Shown here in pieces: positions 33,641-42,189 of a stretch of 56,495 bases of DNA. The translations under genes were made by a program, and so were the position numbers. How positions within the stretch are numbered: position 1 is the first letter of the stretch; every line of letters starts with the position of its first letter. Under the pieces are notes generated by a model. It made no database searches. It worked only from the letters and a program-made list of their open reading frames with translations, and was not told the origin of the DNA. This DNA comes from an uncultured Spirochaetales bacterium (lineage in GTDB: Bacteria > Spirochaetota > Spirochaetia > Sphaerochaetales > Sphaerochaetaceae), in the NCBI GenBank assembly GCA_949288415.1, contig CASEKE010000019.1, positions 1 through 56,495 of the forward strand, given 5' to 3'.

Positions 33641-34693
33641 ATGAGAAAAACGTTCGCTGCGATTGCTGCATTTCTGCTGATAATCCTCTCATCCTGCGAC
33701 ATTTTCGTTTCCCCCGAATCCCCAAAGTCGGACATATACATCGTCGCCATAGGCCTCAGATACCTTCCGCTCCAGGGCAGCAACGTACTGGACAACACGA
33801 AAAACGACATCGACGGTTTCGTATCTCAGGTAGTGAAGCTGGCGGACATGGGCGGCTATGATTACCGGGCGGTGGTATACGACGACTTCAGATCTACCGA
33901 GGAAAAGGCCGATTTCAGATTCACGTCCTTCGGCAGCGACGCCACGACGGAGGAAAAGAGCTTCGAATACAAGGGAAACCTAGCTGGCGAAGAATTCGCA
34001 GAAGTGTTCCTGTATGAACTTGCATCGACTCTGACGGACAGTGGAAGACATGTTCCAGAAAGCGATGACCTGATTCTCCTGCTGTTCTCCGGCCATGGCG
34101 AAGAGAACGGAATCGGACCTGTAGTATGCTACGACAAGAATTTTTCGCTGGGCTGCCTCGGCTACGACAAGATCGAAAGATTTTTCCTGGACATGTTCGA
34201 TTGCAGAGCAGTGGCAATGTACGACTGCTGCTACAGCGGATGGGCCATAGGAGAAAGCGAGCTTGGAGACACCAGGAGTTACAAGGAGACATACACCGCA
34301 TTCGGCCAGAGAGACGACAGACTGGCATACCCCGATATCCCCAAGATACTCGGAAACGCTCTGGACGCGACATTCGATACGGGGAAAATCGACAGAAAAA
34401 GATACTACATAGCCGCAGCGTACGACACGCAGACCAGTTTCGACTCGGACAGGAACAGCACGAAGCCCAATCAGACGGAATTCGGGGCCTTTTCCTACCA
34501 GATGCTGTCCTTCCTCGGATACGACATGCGGAACATGGAGGCACGGACACCGACCGAGTTCGAAAAGAAGGTCGTTTCGGTCACAGACCTTTTCAGTTAT
34601 GTAGATTCCAACATGAGCCGTGCAAACAGATTGTACGCTACCCCGAACATCACTGGAACAAGATACGACATGGCACTCTTCGATTTCAGATAG
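33641..34693 (+). CDS. Caspase/metacaspase-like lipoprotein, first copy
   Basis: 350 aa. The signal peptide ends at LSSC (Cys19), so it should be lipid-anchored outside the cytoplasm. The peptidase C14 core is clear: IVAIGLRYLP (strand 1), DDLILLLFSGHGEENG with His152, and RAVAMYDCCYSGWAIG with Cys197 preceded by Asp-Cys, the metacaspase-type DCCxSG motif linked to cleavage after Arg/Lys. The frame is open to 33539, but the ATG with GAGGTG fits the signal peptide. Substrate and activation are unknown. The second copy at 35265 has the same motifs and a shared ending, YDMxxFDFR. Confidence 0.82.
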   Translation: MRKTFAAIAAFLLIILSSCDIFVSPESPKSDIYIVAIGLRYLPLQGSNVLDNTKNDIDGFVSQVVKLADMGGYDYRAVVYDDFRSTEEKADFRFTSFGSDATTEEKSFEYKGNLAGEEFAEVFLYELASTLTDSGRHVPESDDLILLLFSGHGEENGIGPVVCYDKNFSLGCLGYDKIERFFLDMFDCRAVAMYDCCYSGWAIGESELGDTRSYKETYTAFGQRDDRLAYPDIPKILGNALDATFDTGKIDRKRYYIAAAYDTQTSFDSDRNSTKPNQTEFGAFSYQMLSFLGYDMRNMEARTPTEFEKKVVSVTDLFSYVDSNMSRANRLYATPNITGTRYDMALFDFR

Positions 34694-34746
34694 CCTCTCA
34701 TCCGGCCATCGTCGTTCCGTCCGCCATTATGACTATGGAGGCGGAA

Positions 34747-35268
34747 ATGAAAAAGACAACCCTGCTGCTGATCCTGGCTCTGCTCCCGAGTCTACCTGCA
34801 ATCGGATACGAGCCGTCGATCTCTGTGAATTCGTTCCTCGCGATGAAAAAGATAGGACACGATGTCGCGAGGACTACATTCGGCATCTCGGCCGGCGTCG
34901 AGGCCCTTTCCATGAACATCTCGTCGGACCATGTCCTTTCCATCCCGTTCACGCTCGCGGCCTCAAGCAGCAGCACGGACCGCAATGGATATCTTCTGAA
35001 CGCATCGCTGGACTATTCCATCGGCATCTCGTACAGGTATTCCTTCTCCGAAACAATAGCTGCAAAAGGTCAGATAGACGGAATCTACAGACGGATACTC
35101 TCGACCGACGGCGCCATGGCAGGCATCGGCATCACTGCTGTCCTAATGATAATGCCAGCGAATTACGCATCGTTCACGATTCCCGTCGGACTGCGGTTCT
35201 TCAAGGACGAGGTGGACATAGTGTTCTCGGCAGGTTTCTCGCTGATTCTCCCGGGAGGAAAGCCATGA
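34747..35268 (+). CDS. Secreted beta-rich protein, second copy of the cassette
   Basis: 173 aa, with signal peptide MKKTTLLLILALLPSLPAIG. It has the same length and strand pattern as the copy at 33117 (SIPFTLAA, LDYSIGISYRYSFSE, STDGAMAGIGI, IPVGLRFFKDEVDI) but low overall identity, so the duplication is old. SD GGAGGCGG is five bases before the ATG. The stop overlaps the following caspase-like gene as ATGA, tighter than in copy one. Confidence 0.7.
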   Translation: MKKTTLLLILALLPSLPAIGYEPSISVNSFLAMKKIGHDVARTTFGISAGVEALSMNISSDHVLSIPFTLAASSSSTDRNGYLLNASLDYSIGISYRYSFSETIAAKGQIDGIYRRILSTDGAMAGIGITAVLMIMPANYASFTIPVGLRFFKDEVDIVFSAGFSLILPGGKP

Positions 35269-36329
35269 AACGATCGATTTTTCCCGCACTTCTTGCCATT
35301 TGCCTTCCGATGCTTCTTTCTTGCGACATATTTCTTCCGGCAGACATGCCAGGAGGAAGGACGGTTCTGGTCGCCGTAGGTCTCGGATACAATAAAAACG
35401 AGCAGCTCAACGGACTTGAGAACACGGCCAACGATTTCAACGCGGTCGTGGACCAGTTCGAAATTCTCATGGATTACTCCGGATTACCCTACTCGATAAT
35501 AACCTATTCGGATTTCGACGAGATGGGAAACGGACAGGAATTCACATTCAGCACGTGGAATGGCGACGAAGGAGAACGGACACAGACGGCCTTCACTCCC
35601 CTCGCGACGACGAAAGAAGGAATAGTCGACGACTTTTTCCTCGAGCTCTCGAGCAGGATCGACGAGAGTGCCGTTCTTGAAGACGACGATCTGATCATAT
35701 TCTACTTCGCAGGGCACGGGACGGAGGACGAAGGTCCGGTGATACACCATTCGGACGGCATGAGACAGCCGCTTTATACCGCGTTCTCATATGTGGACCT
35801 CGAAAATAAGCTTCTCGGACGGTACAGCTCCAGAGCCCTAGTTATCCTCGACTGCTGCCATTCAGGATGGGCCATCTCGAACGACGAGCTCGCGGACGTA
35901 AGGGAATTCAGAGCCGACGGAGAAACTGCAAAGGTCCACAGCCTAAGTTTTCCGGAGAGGATCGCGGATGCGATAGGATCGTCATGGACCGCCAGCACCG
36001 TCCTGCCGGAAAGGATGTATCTGACATCCTCCGGTGCGCTTCAGGAGAGCTATGACAGCGACGTCGCATGCGACGAGGAAGGAAGCGAGAATTACGGCGC
36101 ATTCACATATAGGCTGCTGCAGGCGCTCGGATACGATACGGTCCGCGGAGAGGCTGCAATCCCGATCTCCTTCGAAGGCAGGACATTGACGGCATCGGCG
36201 CTTTTTTCCGCCATAAAGAAAAATATGACTGAGGAGACGTATATCACTGCGACGCCATCGATGACAAAAAGCCGATACGACATGGTCGTATTCGATTTCA
36301 GACGGACTCGTCGGGGCGGTACTTCCTGA
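35265..36329 (+). CDS. Caspase/metacaspase-like lipoprotein, second copy
   Basis: 354 aa. The signal ends at LLSC (Cys20). The C14 core has VLVAVGLGYNKN, DDLIIFYFAGHGTEDEG with His151, and RALVILDCCHSGWAIS with Cys198 after Asp-Cys, a classical metacaspase dyad. Start ATG overlaps the upstream stop; GGGAGGAA is the SD. Copy one stops right after FDFR; here the stop is lost, adding seven to eight residues (RTRRGGTS) and running 32 bp into the 3' end of the convergent uvrB gene. Both dyads look intact, so both copies may be active. Confidence 0.82.
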   Translation: MKRSIFPALLAICLPMLLSCDIFLPADMPGGRTVLVAVGLGYNKNEQLNGLENTANDFNAVVDQFEILMDYSGLPYSIITYSDFDEMGNGQEFTFSTWNGDEGERTQTAFTPLATTKEGIVDDFFLELSSRIDESAVLEDDDLIIFYFAGHGTEDEGPVIHHSDGMRQPLYTAFSYVDLENKLLGRYSSRALVILDCCHSGWAISNDELADVREFRADGETAKVHSLSFPERIADAIGSSWTASTVLPERMYLTSSGALQESYDSDVACDEEGSENYGAFTYRLLQALGYDTVRGEAAIPISFEGRTLTASALFSAIKKNMTEETYITATPSMTKSRYDMVVFDFRRTRRGGTS

Positions 36330-38319
36330 TCTCGTCGCGCACCATCGCGGCCTTCTCGAACTCGAGGTTACCTGCGTATTCGAGCATCTGCTTCTCGAGT
36401 TCCCGGATGTACTTCTTCCTGTCCTTCTCCACAAGGAGGTTGTAGGATCCGCGCCTTATGCGGATCTCTTCCTTGGCATCTTCCTCCTTGTCCTCCTTGT
36501 CGCGTTCGATGATGTCCTCTATAGCCTTTTTGACAGTACGTGGGGTGATTCCGTGCTCCTCGTTGTACTTCTTCTGTATGGCCCTTCTGTGCTCTGTCTC
36601 CTCTATGGCCTCCGCCATGGCGGGAGATATCTTGTCGGCGTACATGATCACACGTCCATCCGCATTCCTTGCGACTCTTCCGATCGTCTGGATAAGCGAT
36701 GTCGCCGAGCGAAGGAAACCGATCTTGTCCGCATCGAGAATTGCGCAGAGCGACACCTCGGGTAGGTCAAGCCCTTCCCTGAGGAGGTTGATTCCGACAA
36801 GTACGTCATACACTCCCTTTCTGAGGTCCCGCAGGATCTCGACGCGTTCGATCGTATCGACCTCGCTATGGAGATACTGTACCTTGAGCCCGAGGGAGGA
36901 AAGGTAATCCGTAAGATCCTCCGCCATGCGCTTCGTCAGCGTCGTGACAAGCACCCTCTCACCCTTCTCGATCGTCTTTCTTATTTCTCCGTAGAGATCC
37001 TCCATCTGTCCTTCGGTTGCTCTGACCTCGATTTCCGGATCGAGAAGTCCCGTAGGACGTATGAGCTGCTCCACTATGCGGCTCGACTCCCTGCGCTCTC
37101 TTTCCCCGGGAGTCGCGGATACATATATTCTCTGGCCGACCTTCCGATCGAATTCGTCGTACTTGAGCGGACGGTTGTCCAGAGCGGAAGGAAGCCGGAA
37201 ACCATAGTTCACCAGATTGAGCTTCCTCGATCTGTCCCCCTCGTACATGGCGCCTATCTGAGGCAATGTGACATGGCTCTCGTCGATGAACGTCACGAAG
37301 TCGTCAGGGAAATAGTCCAGCAGAACTGCCGGGCGCTCACCGGGAGCACGTCCGGAAAGAGGTCTGGAATAGTTCTCTATCCCGGAACAATGTCCGACCT
37401 CGGCAAGCATCTCTAGATCGTATTCGACCCTGGTCTTTATCCTCTCCGCCTCGACGAGCTTTCCAAGGCTCTTGAAGTACTCGACGCGTTCCTCCTTTTC
37501 CTCGTTTATCCTCTCTATTCCCGCCTTTATGTAGTTTTCAGGCATCACGAACTGCTTTGCCGGATACAACGTGACCGATTCCACAGACTCGTATTTTTCC
37601 CCTGTAAGGGGATTGAACCAGGTTATGTCCGCTATTTCGTCCCAGTCCAGAGTTATCCGAAACGCGGTCTCCAGATACGCAGGATATATCTCGACAATGT
37701 CTCCACGGCCTCGGAAGGTCCCTCTGTTGAGGACGACGTCGTTCCTCTCGTACAGCATGCGCGTAAGCTTCGCGAACTCGCTCTTGTGGTCGAAAGCGTC
37801 TCCTGTGTTGTAGGTATGGACCATATCTGTAAGGGCGACCGGATTTCCAAGTCCGTATATGCAGCTGACCGTCGCGACTACGATGACATCCCGTCTCTCG
37901 AGCAGGGAAAACGATGCCGCGAGCCTTAGTCGGTCGATCTCGTCGTTTATGTCGGTCTCCGTTTCAATGTAGAGATCCTTGCCGGGAACATATTCCTCCG
38001 GCTGGTAGTAATCGTAGGTGGAGACGAAGTACTCCACCGCATTGTCCGGAAAGAAAGTCTTGAACTCCCTGTAGAGCTGGGCAGAAAGCGTCTTGTTGTG
38101 GGAAAGCACCAGCGTAGGCTTCTGTATCTTCTCGATCAGCTTTGCCATCGTGAAGGTCTTTCCCGATCCGGTCACTCCCTTGAGCGTCTGAAAGCGGTCT
38201 CCCTCGAGATATCCTTTGTAGAGCTCATCCACGGCCTGTCCCTGGTCTCCTGCAAGATCGAAGTCGCTGACGACCTTGAAAGGCCTCGATTTTCCTGTCT
38301 GAAAGTTCAAATCGCTCAT
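36298..38319 (-). CDS. uvrB: Excinuclease ABC subunit B
   Basis: 673 aa. UvrB loads from UvrA2 onto damaged DNA, verifies the lesion and recruits UvrC. Walker A GVTGSGKT at 48-55, beta-hairpin VSTYDYYQPEEYVP, DESHVTLPQIG (helicase motif II), RPTGLLDPEI and the C-terminal UVR domain (EKQMLEYAGNLEFEKAAMVR). Its ATG overlaps the htrA stop (ATGA). The frame remains open for another 310 codons upstream by chance, but that part is the htrA shadow. Confidence 0.96.
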   Translation of the reverse strand: MSDLNFQTGKSRPFKVVSDFDLAGDQGQAVDELYKGYLEGDRFQTLKGVTGSGKTFTMAKLIEKIQKPTLVLSHNKTLSAQLYREFKTFFPDNAVEYFVSTYDYYQPEEYVPGKDLYIETETDINDEIDRLRLAASFSLLERRDVIVVATVSCIYGLGNPVALTDMVHTYNTGDAFDHKSEFAKLTRMLYERNDVVLNRGTFRGRGDIVEIYPAYLETAFRITLDWDEIADITWFNPLTGEKYESVESVTLYPAKQFVMPENYIKAGIERINEEKEERVEYFKSLGKLVEAERIKTRVEYDLEMLAEVGHCSGIENYSRPLSGRAPGERPAVLLDYFPDDFVTFIDESHVTLPQIGAMYEGDRSRKLNLVNYGFRLPSALDNRPLKYDEFDRKVGQRIYVSATPGERERRESSRIVEQLIRPTGLLDPEIEVRATEGQMEDLYGEIRKTIEKGERVLVTTLTKRMAEDLTDYLSSLGLKVQYLHSEVDTIERVEILRDLRKGVYDVLVGINLLREGLDLPEVSLCAILDADKIGFLRSATSLIQTIGRVARNADGRVIMYADKISPAMAEAIEETEHRRAIQKKYNEEHGITPRTVKKAIEDIIERDKEDKEEDAKEEIRIRRGSYNLLVEKDRKKYIRELEKQMLEYAGNLEFEKAAMVRDEIRKYRPDESV

Positions 38320-39575
38320 CTGAGAATCCACCTCACGTTCTCGCCGGTCTGCTCGACGAGCTGCACGTCCTTCAACACGACGCGGCTTGTGCCTCTCTGT
38401 ACCGTGACGTCTACACTGTCGCCGGCCTTGGTGCCGAACATGGACGTAAAATAGTCCGTGTAATCCTCTATCGGCATGCCATCTATCGCTACGATTACAT
38501 CTCCTCCGAGATATATGACAGACTGTCCGTACTGGGCTTTCTCGCTTCCTCCCTTGATTCCGCCCTTGTCGGCATAGCCTCCGGGAACGGTCTGGGAGAC
38601 CAGTATCCCTTTGTCCACGGCAAGGCCCGAATATGCGACTATCTGGGGATTGAGCTCGATGGAGAGGATATCCAGCCAACCGCGGCTGAAACGTCCGTTC
38701 TCGATTATCTCGTCGGCAACGAGGGAGCATATCGACACGGGAAGGGCGAACGATATGCCTTGCCCGGTTCCGCTGGTGGAATAGATCGAGGAAACCAGAC
38801 CGATCATCTCTCCTCTCGAATTGAGCAGCGGACCGCCGCTGTTTCCGGGATTGATAAGCGCATCGGTCTGTATCATGTCGGGAATCAGTCCGCCGTCCTG
38901 GGTGAATATGCTTCTGCCAAGTCCGCTGACTATTCCCGTGACCAGACTCCACGTGTAGCCGAAAGGATTGCCGATGGCAAGAGTCTTCTCGCCGACAACA
39001 GGCTCCGAATCGGATGCCTCGATCGGCTGGAGATTCTTCCTGTCGACCTTGAGCACCGCAAGATCCGTCAGACCGTCCGTCCCGACCAGCTTCGCACGCC
39101 CGGTCGACCCGTCGAAGAAATTCACGACGAAAGTGTCCCCTGTACCAAGCACATGGTTGTTGGTCAGTATATATCCGTCCTCGGATATGATGACGCCGGA
39201 GCCCTGCGCATCGTAGGAGAGCGTCGCATCGGAGAGAATCTGTACGACCGAAGGCGCACACTTCTCGTAGACGGCCATGTTCACCAGCTCCTCCTGGCTG
39301 TACGTCCAGGCTCCCCTGTCCTCGCCGGGATATAGCGAAACGCCGGAATAGGACAGCTCGTCCGTGGGAACTCCGACAAGGTCGAAGAAACCTTTCTCTC
39401 CCAGAGTCGATATCACATATTCCGCATCCTCAAGAAGCTCGCTGCGTCTCTGGCGTTCCGTGACGGAGTCCGTCAGTGCGGCAAGCAGGACAAGGACCGC
39501 TATTGCCAGCAAAGCCACGGCCACGGCCCCGAACACCTTCTTATGATTCTTCTTCACGGCCTCATTCTCTCTCAT
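38316..39575 (-). CDS. HtrA/DegP-like trypsin-family serine protease
   Basis: 419 aa. An N-terminal membrane anchor (residues 14-33, VFGAVAVALLAIAVLVLLAA), then a protease domain with catalytic His141 (TNNHVLG), Asp172 (TDLAVLKV) and Ser246 (NPGNSGGPLLN). One PDZ domain follows (GYADKGGI, GGDVIVAIDGMPIEDY). It is the DegS-like layout: membrane-tethered, single PDZ, in the periplasm or outside, used for protein quality control or stress sensing. Start ATG chosen over the open upstream frame; no SD. It overlaps uvrB by 4 bp, an unusual pairing with DNA repair. Confidence 0.9.
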   Translation of the reverse strand: MRENEAVKKNHKKVFGAVAVALLAIAVLVLLAALTDSVTERQRRSELLEDAEYVISTLGEKGFFDLVGVPTDELSYSGVSLYPGEDRGAWTYSQEELVNMAVYEKCAPSVVQILSDATLSYDAQGSGVIISEDGYILTNNHVLGTGDTFVVNFFDGSTGRAKLVGTDGLTDLAVLKVDRKNLQPIEASDSEPVVGEKTLAIGNPFGYTWSLVTGIVSGLGRSIFTQDGGLIPDMIQTDALINPGNSGGPLLNSRGEMIGLVSSIYSTSGTGQGISFALPVSICSLVADEIIENGRFSRGWLDILSIELNPQIVAYSGLAVDKGILVSQTVPGGYADKGGIKGGSEKAQYGQSVIYLGGDVIVAIDGMPIEDYTDYFTSMFGTKAGDSVDVTVQRGTSRVVLKDVQLVEQTGENVRWILR

Positions 39576-39585
39576 ATGCCGGCAA

Positions 39586-39614
39586 TGGTCAATCGGAGAA
39601 ACAAAGTGTAGAAT
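39586..39614 (+). promoter_or_regulatory. Promoter of the 39623 methyltransferase, apparently leaderless
   Basis: TGGTCA at 39586-39591, a 17-base spacer and TAGAAT at 39609-39614. Eight bases separate it from the ATG; no SD. Confidence 0.45.
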
Positions 39615-39622
39615 ATCAAGAT

Positions 39623-40396
39623 ATGGAAGAGGGAAGATACAACAGCGAAGCCTGGGACGAAGAGGTCGGAAGGAACAATTTCTGGACGCGCATAGTCCCT
39701 TCGGAAGCGATAGAAAATGCACGGCAGGGAAAGATCGGGATATGGATAACCCCCGAAAGCGACGTTCCCCCGTCATGGCTGGGCGACGTAAGGGGAAAAA
39801 GGATACTGCTTTTTGCCGGAGGCGGCGGACAGCAGACGCCTATCCTAGCCGCGGCGGGAGCCGACGTCGTGACAGTCGACATATCACCAAAGCAAATCGA
39901 ACAGGACAGGAAAGCCCTGGAAATCTACAATCTCGAGGCGGAACTCCATGTGGCTGACATGCGATGTGCCGACTTTCTCAAGGACGACTCTTTCGACATG
40001 GTCATCTGCCCCCACTCCGTCAACTTCATTTCCTCTCCCGCCGGCATGTACAGGGAGGCATGGAGAGTTCTGAAGGAAAATGGGAAGTTTCTTTTCGGGG
40101 CATGCAATCCGGTGCTATACATGTTCGACGACAGAAAGATCGCGAGGAAACTGGTGGTAAAGTATACGCTTCCATTCTCGGACGAGGTCTCGCTCGGCAG
40201 GAAAGAGCTCGAACGAAGACTAGCCAAGAAGGACACAGTCGAGTTCTCGCATACGCTGGATTCGATCATCGGGGATCTTTTGAAGACAGGATTCTCCATA
40301 CGCGGATTCTACAGCGACGGATCGCTGTCGGAACCGGTGGACTCTTTCGTCCACGACAGTTTTCTGGCATTTCTCGCCGTCAAGGATCGATCCTGA
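39623..40396 (+). CDS. Class I SAM-dependent methyltransferase
   Basis: 257 aa. Motif I LLFAGGGGQQTPILAAAG is Gly-rich as in SAM sites, then VVTVDISPKQI, ELHVADMRCADFLKDDSFDMV, and REAWRVLKENGKFLF. This is the Methyltransf_11 group, which acts on small molecules such as ubiquinone precursors. The opening YNSEAWDEEV and WTRIV are typical of a subgroup found in many anaerobes with no assigned substrate. The 3' end overlaps the convergent apbE by 17 bp. Confidence 0.83.
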   Translation: MEEGRYNSEAWDEEVGRNNFWTRIVPSEAIENARQGKIGIWITPESDVPPSWLGDVRGKRILLFAGGGGQQTPILAAAGADVVTVDISPKQIEQDRKALEIYNLEAELHVADMRCADFLKDDSFDMVICPHSVNFISSPAGMYREAWRVLKENGKFLFGACNPVLYMFDDRKIARKLVVKYTLPFSDEVSLGRKELERRLAKKDTVEFSHTLDSIIGDLLKTGFSIRGFYSDGSLSEPVDSFVHDSFLAFLAVKDRS

Positions 40397-41339
40397 CTAT
40401 CCTTCCGTCCGCAGTGAGGAAAACAGCCGAGAGCCCATATGAGCGCACGAGTTTTGCGCCCTTCTCGCTTCCGAGGACGAAACATGCCGTGGATAGCGCA
40501 TCGGCAAGCGTGGAATCCGGACCTATCACAGAGGCCGACACAAGGTCGCTTTCGGACGGCCGGCCAGTCTCGGACGACAGGATATGGTGGTATCTTGTAC
40601 CGTCCTCCGCCTCGAAATACCTCTCGTATGCTCCGCTGGTGACCACGGCAGAATCCGAGCAGTCGACTGTGGCATAGTATCCGCCCCTTTCCGTATCCGG
40701 ATCCTGCAGGGCCACGGTCCAGGGTTTTCCGGGCGCCTTCTCGCCGATGACGTATACGTTTCCTCCCAGGTTCACTATGCACCTTTCTACGCCGCATGAC
40801 CTGAGGAACGATGCGACGAGATCGGCCGCATAGCCCTTGCCGATTCCGCCAAGATCGATCATCATGCCTTTCTTTCTGAAGAACACCGTGGACTCTGAGG
40901 GATCCAGCACTATGTCATGGTAGTCGACCAGATCGAGGACCGAATAGATTTCCTCGTCATCAGGCACTCTTGCTCCATCGGTCCCTATACCCCAGAGACT
41001 TACCAGAGGCCCGATTGCGATGTCGAACGCGCCGCCGGACCTCTCAGACACTTCGTAGGCCTTGCAAAGCAGGGCGAAAAGTTCGTCGGACACTTTCACG
41101 GGACTTTCGTGCGCATGCAGGTTGACATACCAAAGTTCGCTTCCCTCGTCATGGAAATCGATCAGCCGCTCCACGTCGCGGAGAATTCCGAAAGCCTCGG
41201 AGACATACGGCTCGTCATACTTGTCGTAGCTCGTGATGGAACAGACCGTTCCGAGCGCGATTTCGCTCTCCGTATGAGGAGACTGGGAACATGAAAAAAG
41301 AAGTACTGTCGCAGCAACGGCAACCAGAAGCTTTCTCAC
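40380..41339 (-). CDS. apbE: FAD:protein FMN transferase, lipoprotein
   Basis: 319 aa. A lipoprotein signal ends at LLFSC. ApbE moves FMN from FAD onto Thr residues of exported flavoproteins such as Rnf or Nqr subunits. Motifs: GTVCSITSYDKYD, DLGGIGKGYAADL, IVNLGGNVYVIGEK, and SGAYERYFEAEDGTRYHHIL leading to GRPSESDLVSASVIG, with ADALSTACFVLG. Start is the GTG overlapping the upstream stop as GTGA; there is an SD-like AAGG. No target flavoprotein gene is in the window. Confidence 0.9.
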   Translation of the reverse strand: MRKLLVAVAATVLLFSCSQSPHTESEIALGTVCSITSYDKYDEPYVSEAFGILRDVERLIDFHDEGSELWYVNLHAHESPVKVSDELFALLCKAYEVSERSGGAFDIAIGPLVSLWGIGTDGARVPDDEEIYSVLDLVDYHDIVLDPSESTVFFRKKGMMIDLGGIGKGYAADLVASFLRSCGVERCIVNLGGNVYVIGEKAPGKPWTVALQDPDTERGGYYATVDCSDSAVVTSGAYERYFEAEDGTRYHHILSSETGRPSESDLVSASVIGPDSTLADALSTACFVLGSEKGAKLVRSYGLSAVFLTADGRIVRIDP

Positions 41340-42139
41340 TTCAACGGCCTTGTCGCCTTCGCGGCTTTCTGGACGGCCTTCATCAACGCATCGTCGGAAA
41401 TCGGCCCGCGGTCTCCGGCTACCAGACATCCCGCTTTCTCGAGCGCCCTGAGGAAATGGGCGGAGAATCTTCCGTCCTTCCCGATTCCCTCGTACCCGGA
41501 AATCTCTCCGATCCGGGTTCCGTTCCTGAAGACTCTGATCCGAGTATCTCCCGTCACGATCAGGACATCCTTCACTTTCTCGAAAAGATCCTGATGGTCC
41601 TCGTCCACCCTGACCACGTCCGAAACAGTCGCGGCCTCGGTTCCCATGCGCTTGAAGACCGAGGTCTGGTCATCGACGACGGCATCCAGATAGAGAAGCG
41701 GGGACGGCGATAGGAAACTCGCCCCGTCAAGGAAGCTTGAGGCCGTAGGATTGTAACTCAGCGTAGGCGCGGAAAGAAGCACAGCGCAGATGTCGCTATG
41801 CATGCTCAGCGCGAGATTGAGAAGCTCTCCCGACACAGACATCGCGGCGCTGTGCTTCACGAAGTCGAGCCTGCGTCCGTCGCGACGGACTATGCCGACG
41901 GCCGATTCGATCGGCATGAGTGCCATATCCGAATCGAACAGCAGCTTTTTCTCGACGAGATCCTCCGTGATAGTGGATCCGACGACATCCTGACCGAGCC
42001 CGCAGAGAAACAGCGGGAAGTCGCCATCCTCGGCGATCGTGACGGCCATGTCGTACCCACGCCCCTCGATCTTCATCTCATAGAGTCCATAGCGGTTCTC
42101 CCTATAGACCGCAACAGCTTCTCCAAATACTGCAATCAT
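41336..42139 (-). CDS. PfkB-family (ribokinase-like) protein with altered active site
   Basis: 267 aa, shorter than usual (about 310). MIAVFGEAVAVYRENR is the ribokinase-like opening, FLCGLGQDVVGSTITEDL matches PfkB signature 1, and GDTRIRVFRNGTRIGEISGY matches the pre-catalytic stretch. The catalytic GAGDxFxAGFL segment is changed to GIGKDGRFSAHFL, so the base Asp is displaced or lost; the enzyme may have a different substrate or be inactive. First of two genes with apbE. No SD; TATCAT is six bases before the ATG. Confidence 0.7.
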   Translation of the reverse strand: MIAVFGEAVAVYRENRYGLYEMKIEGRGYDMAVTIAEDGDFPLFLCGLGQDVVGSTITEDLVEKKLLFDSDMALMPIESAVGIVRRDGRRLDFVKHSAAMSVSGELLNLALSMHSDICAVLLSAPTLSYNPTASSFLDGASFLSPSPLLYLDAVVDDQTSVFKRMGTEAATVSDVVRVDEDHQDLFEKVKDVLIVTGDTRIRVFRNGTRIGEISGYEGIGKDGRFSAHFLRALEKAGCLVAGDRGPISDDALMKAVQKAAKATRPLK

Positions 42140-42145
42140 GGACAA

Positions 42146-42182
42146 ATGATAACTTGATACAGTCTTTTCCTCAATATATAAT
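42146..42182. promoter_or_regulatory. Back-to-back leaderless promoters
   Basis: Minus strand: TTGAGG at 42174-42169, a 17-base spacer and TATCAT at 42151-42146, six bases from the ATG at 42139. Plus strand: TTGATA at 42154-42159, a 17-base spacer and perfect TATAAT at 42177-42182, seven bases from the ATG at 42190. The two promoters overlap completely in 50 bp. Confidence 0.65.
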
Positions 42183-42189
42183 CTTGCAC

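Noticed and set aside
36298..39261. A 987-codon open frame on the minus strand
   Set aside because: Only the last 673 codons are uvrB. The upstream 310 codons are a shadow of htrA and end in the real ATG at 38319.
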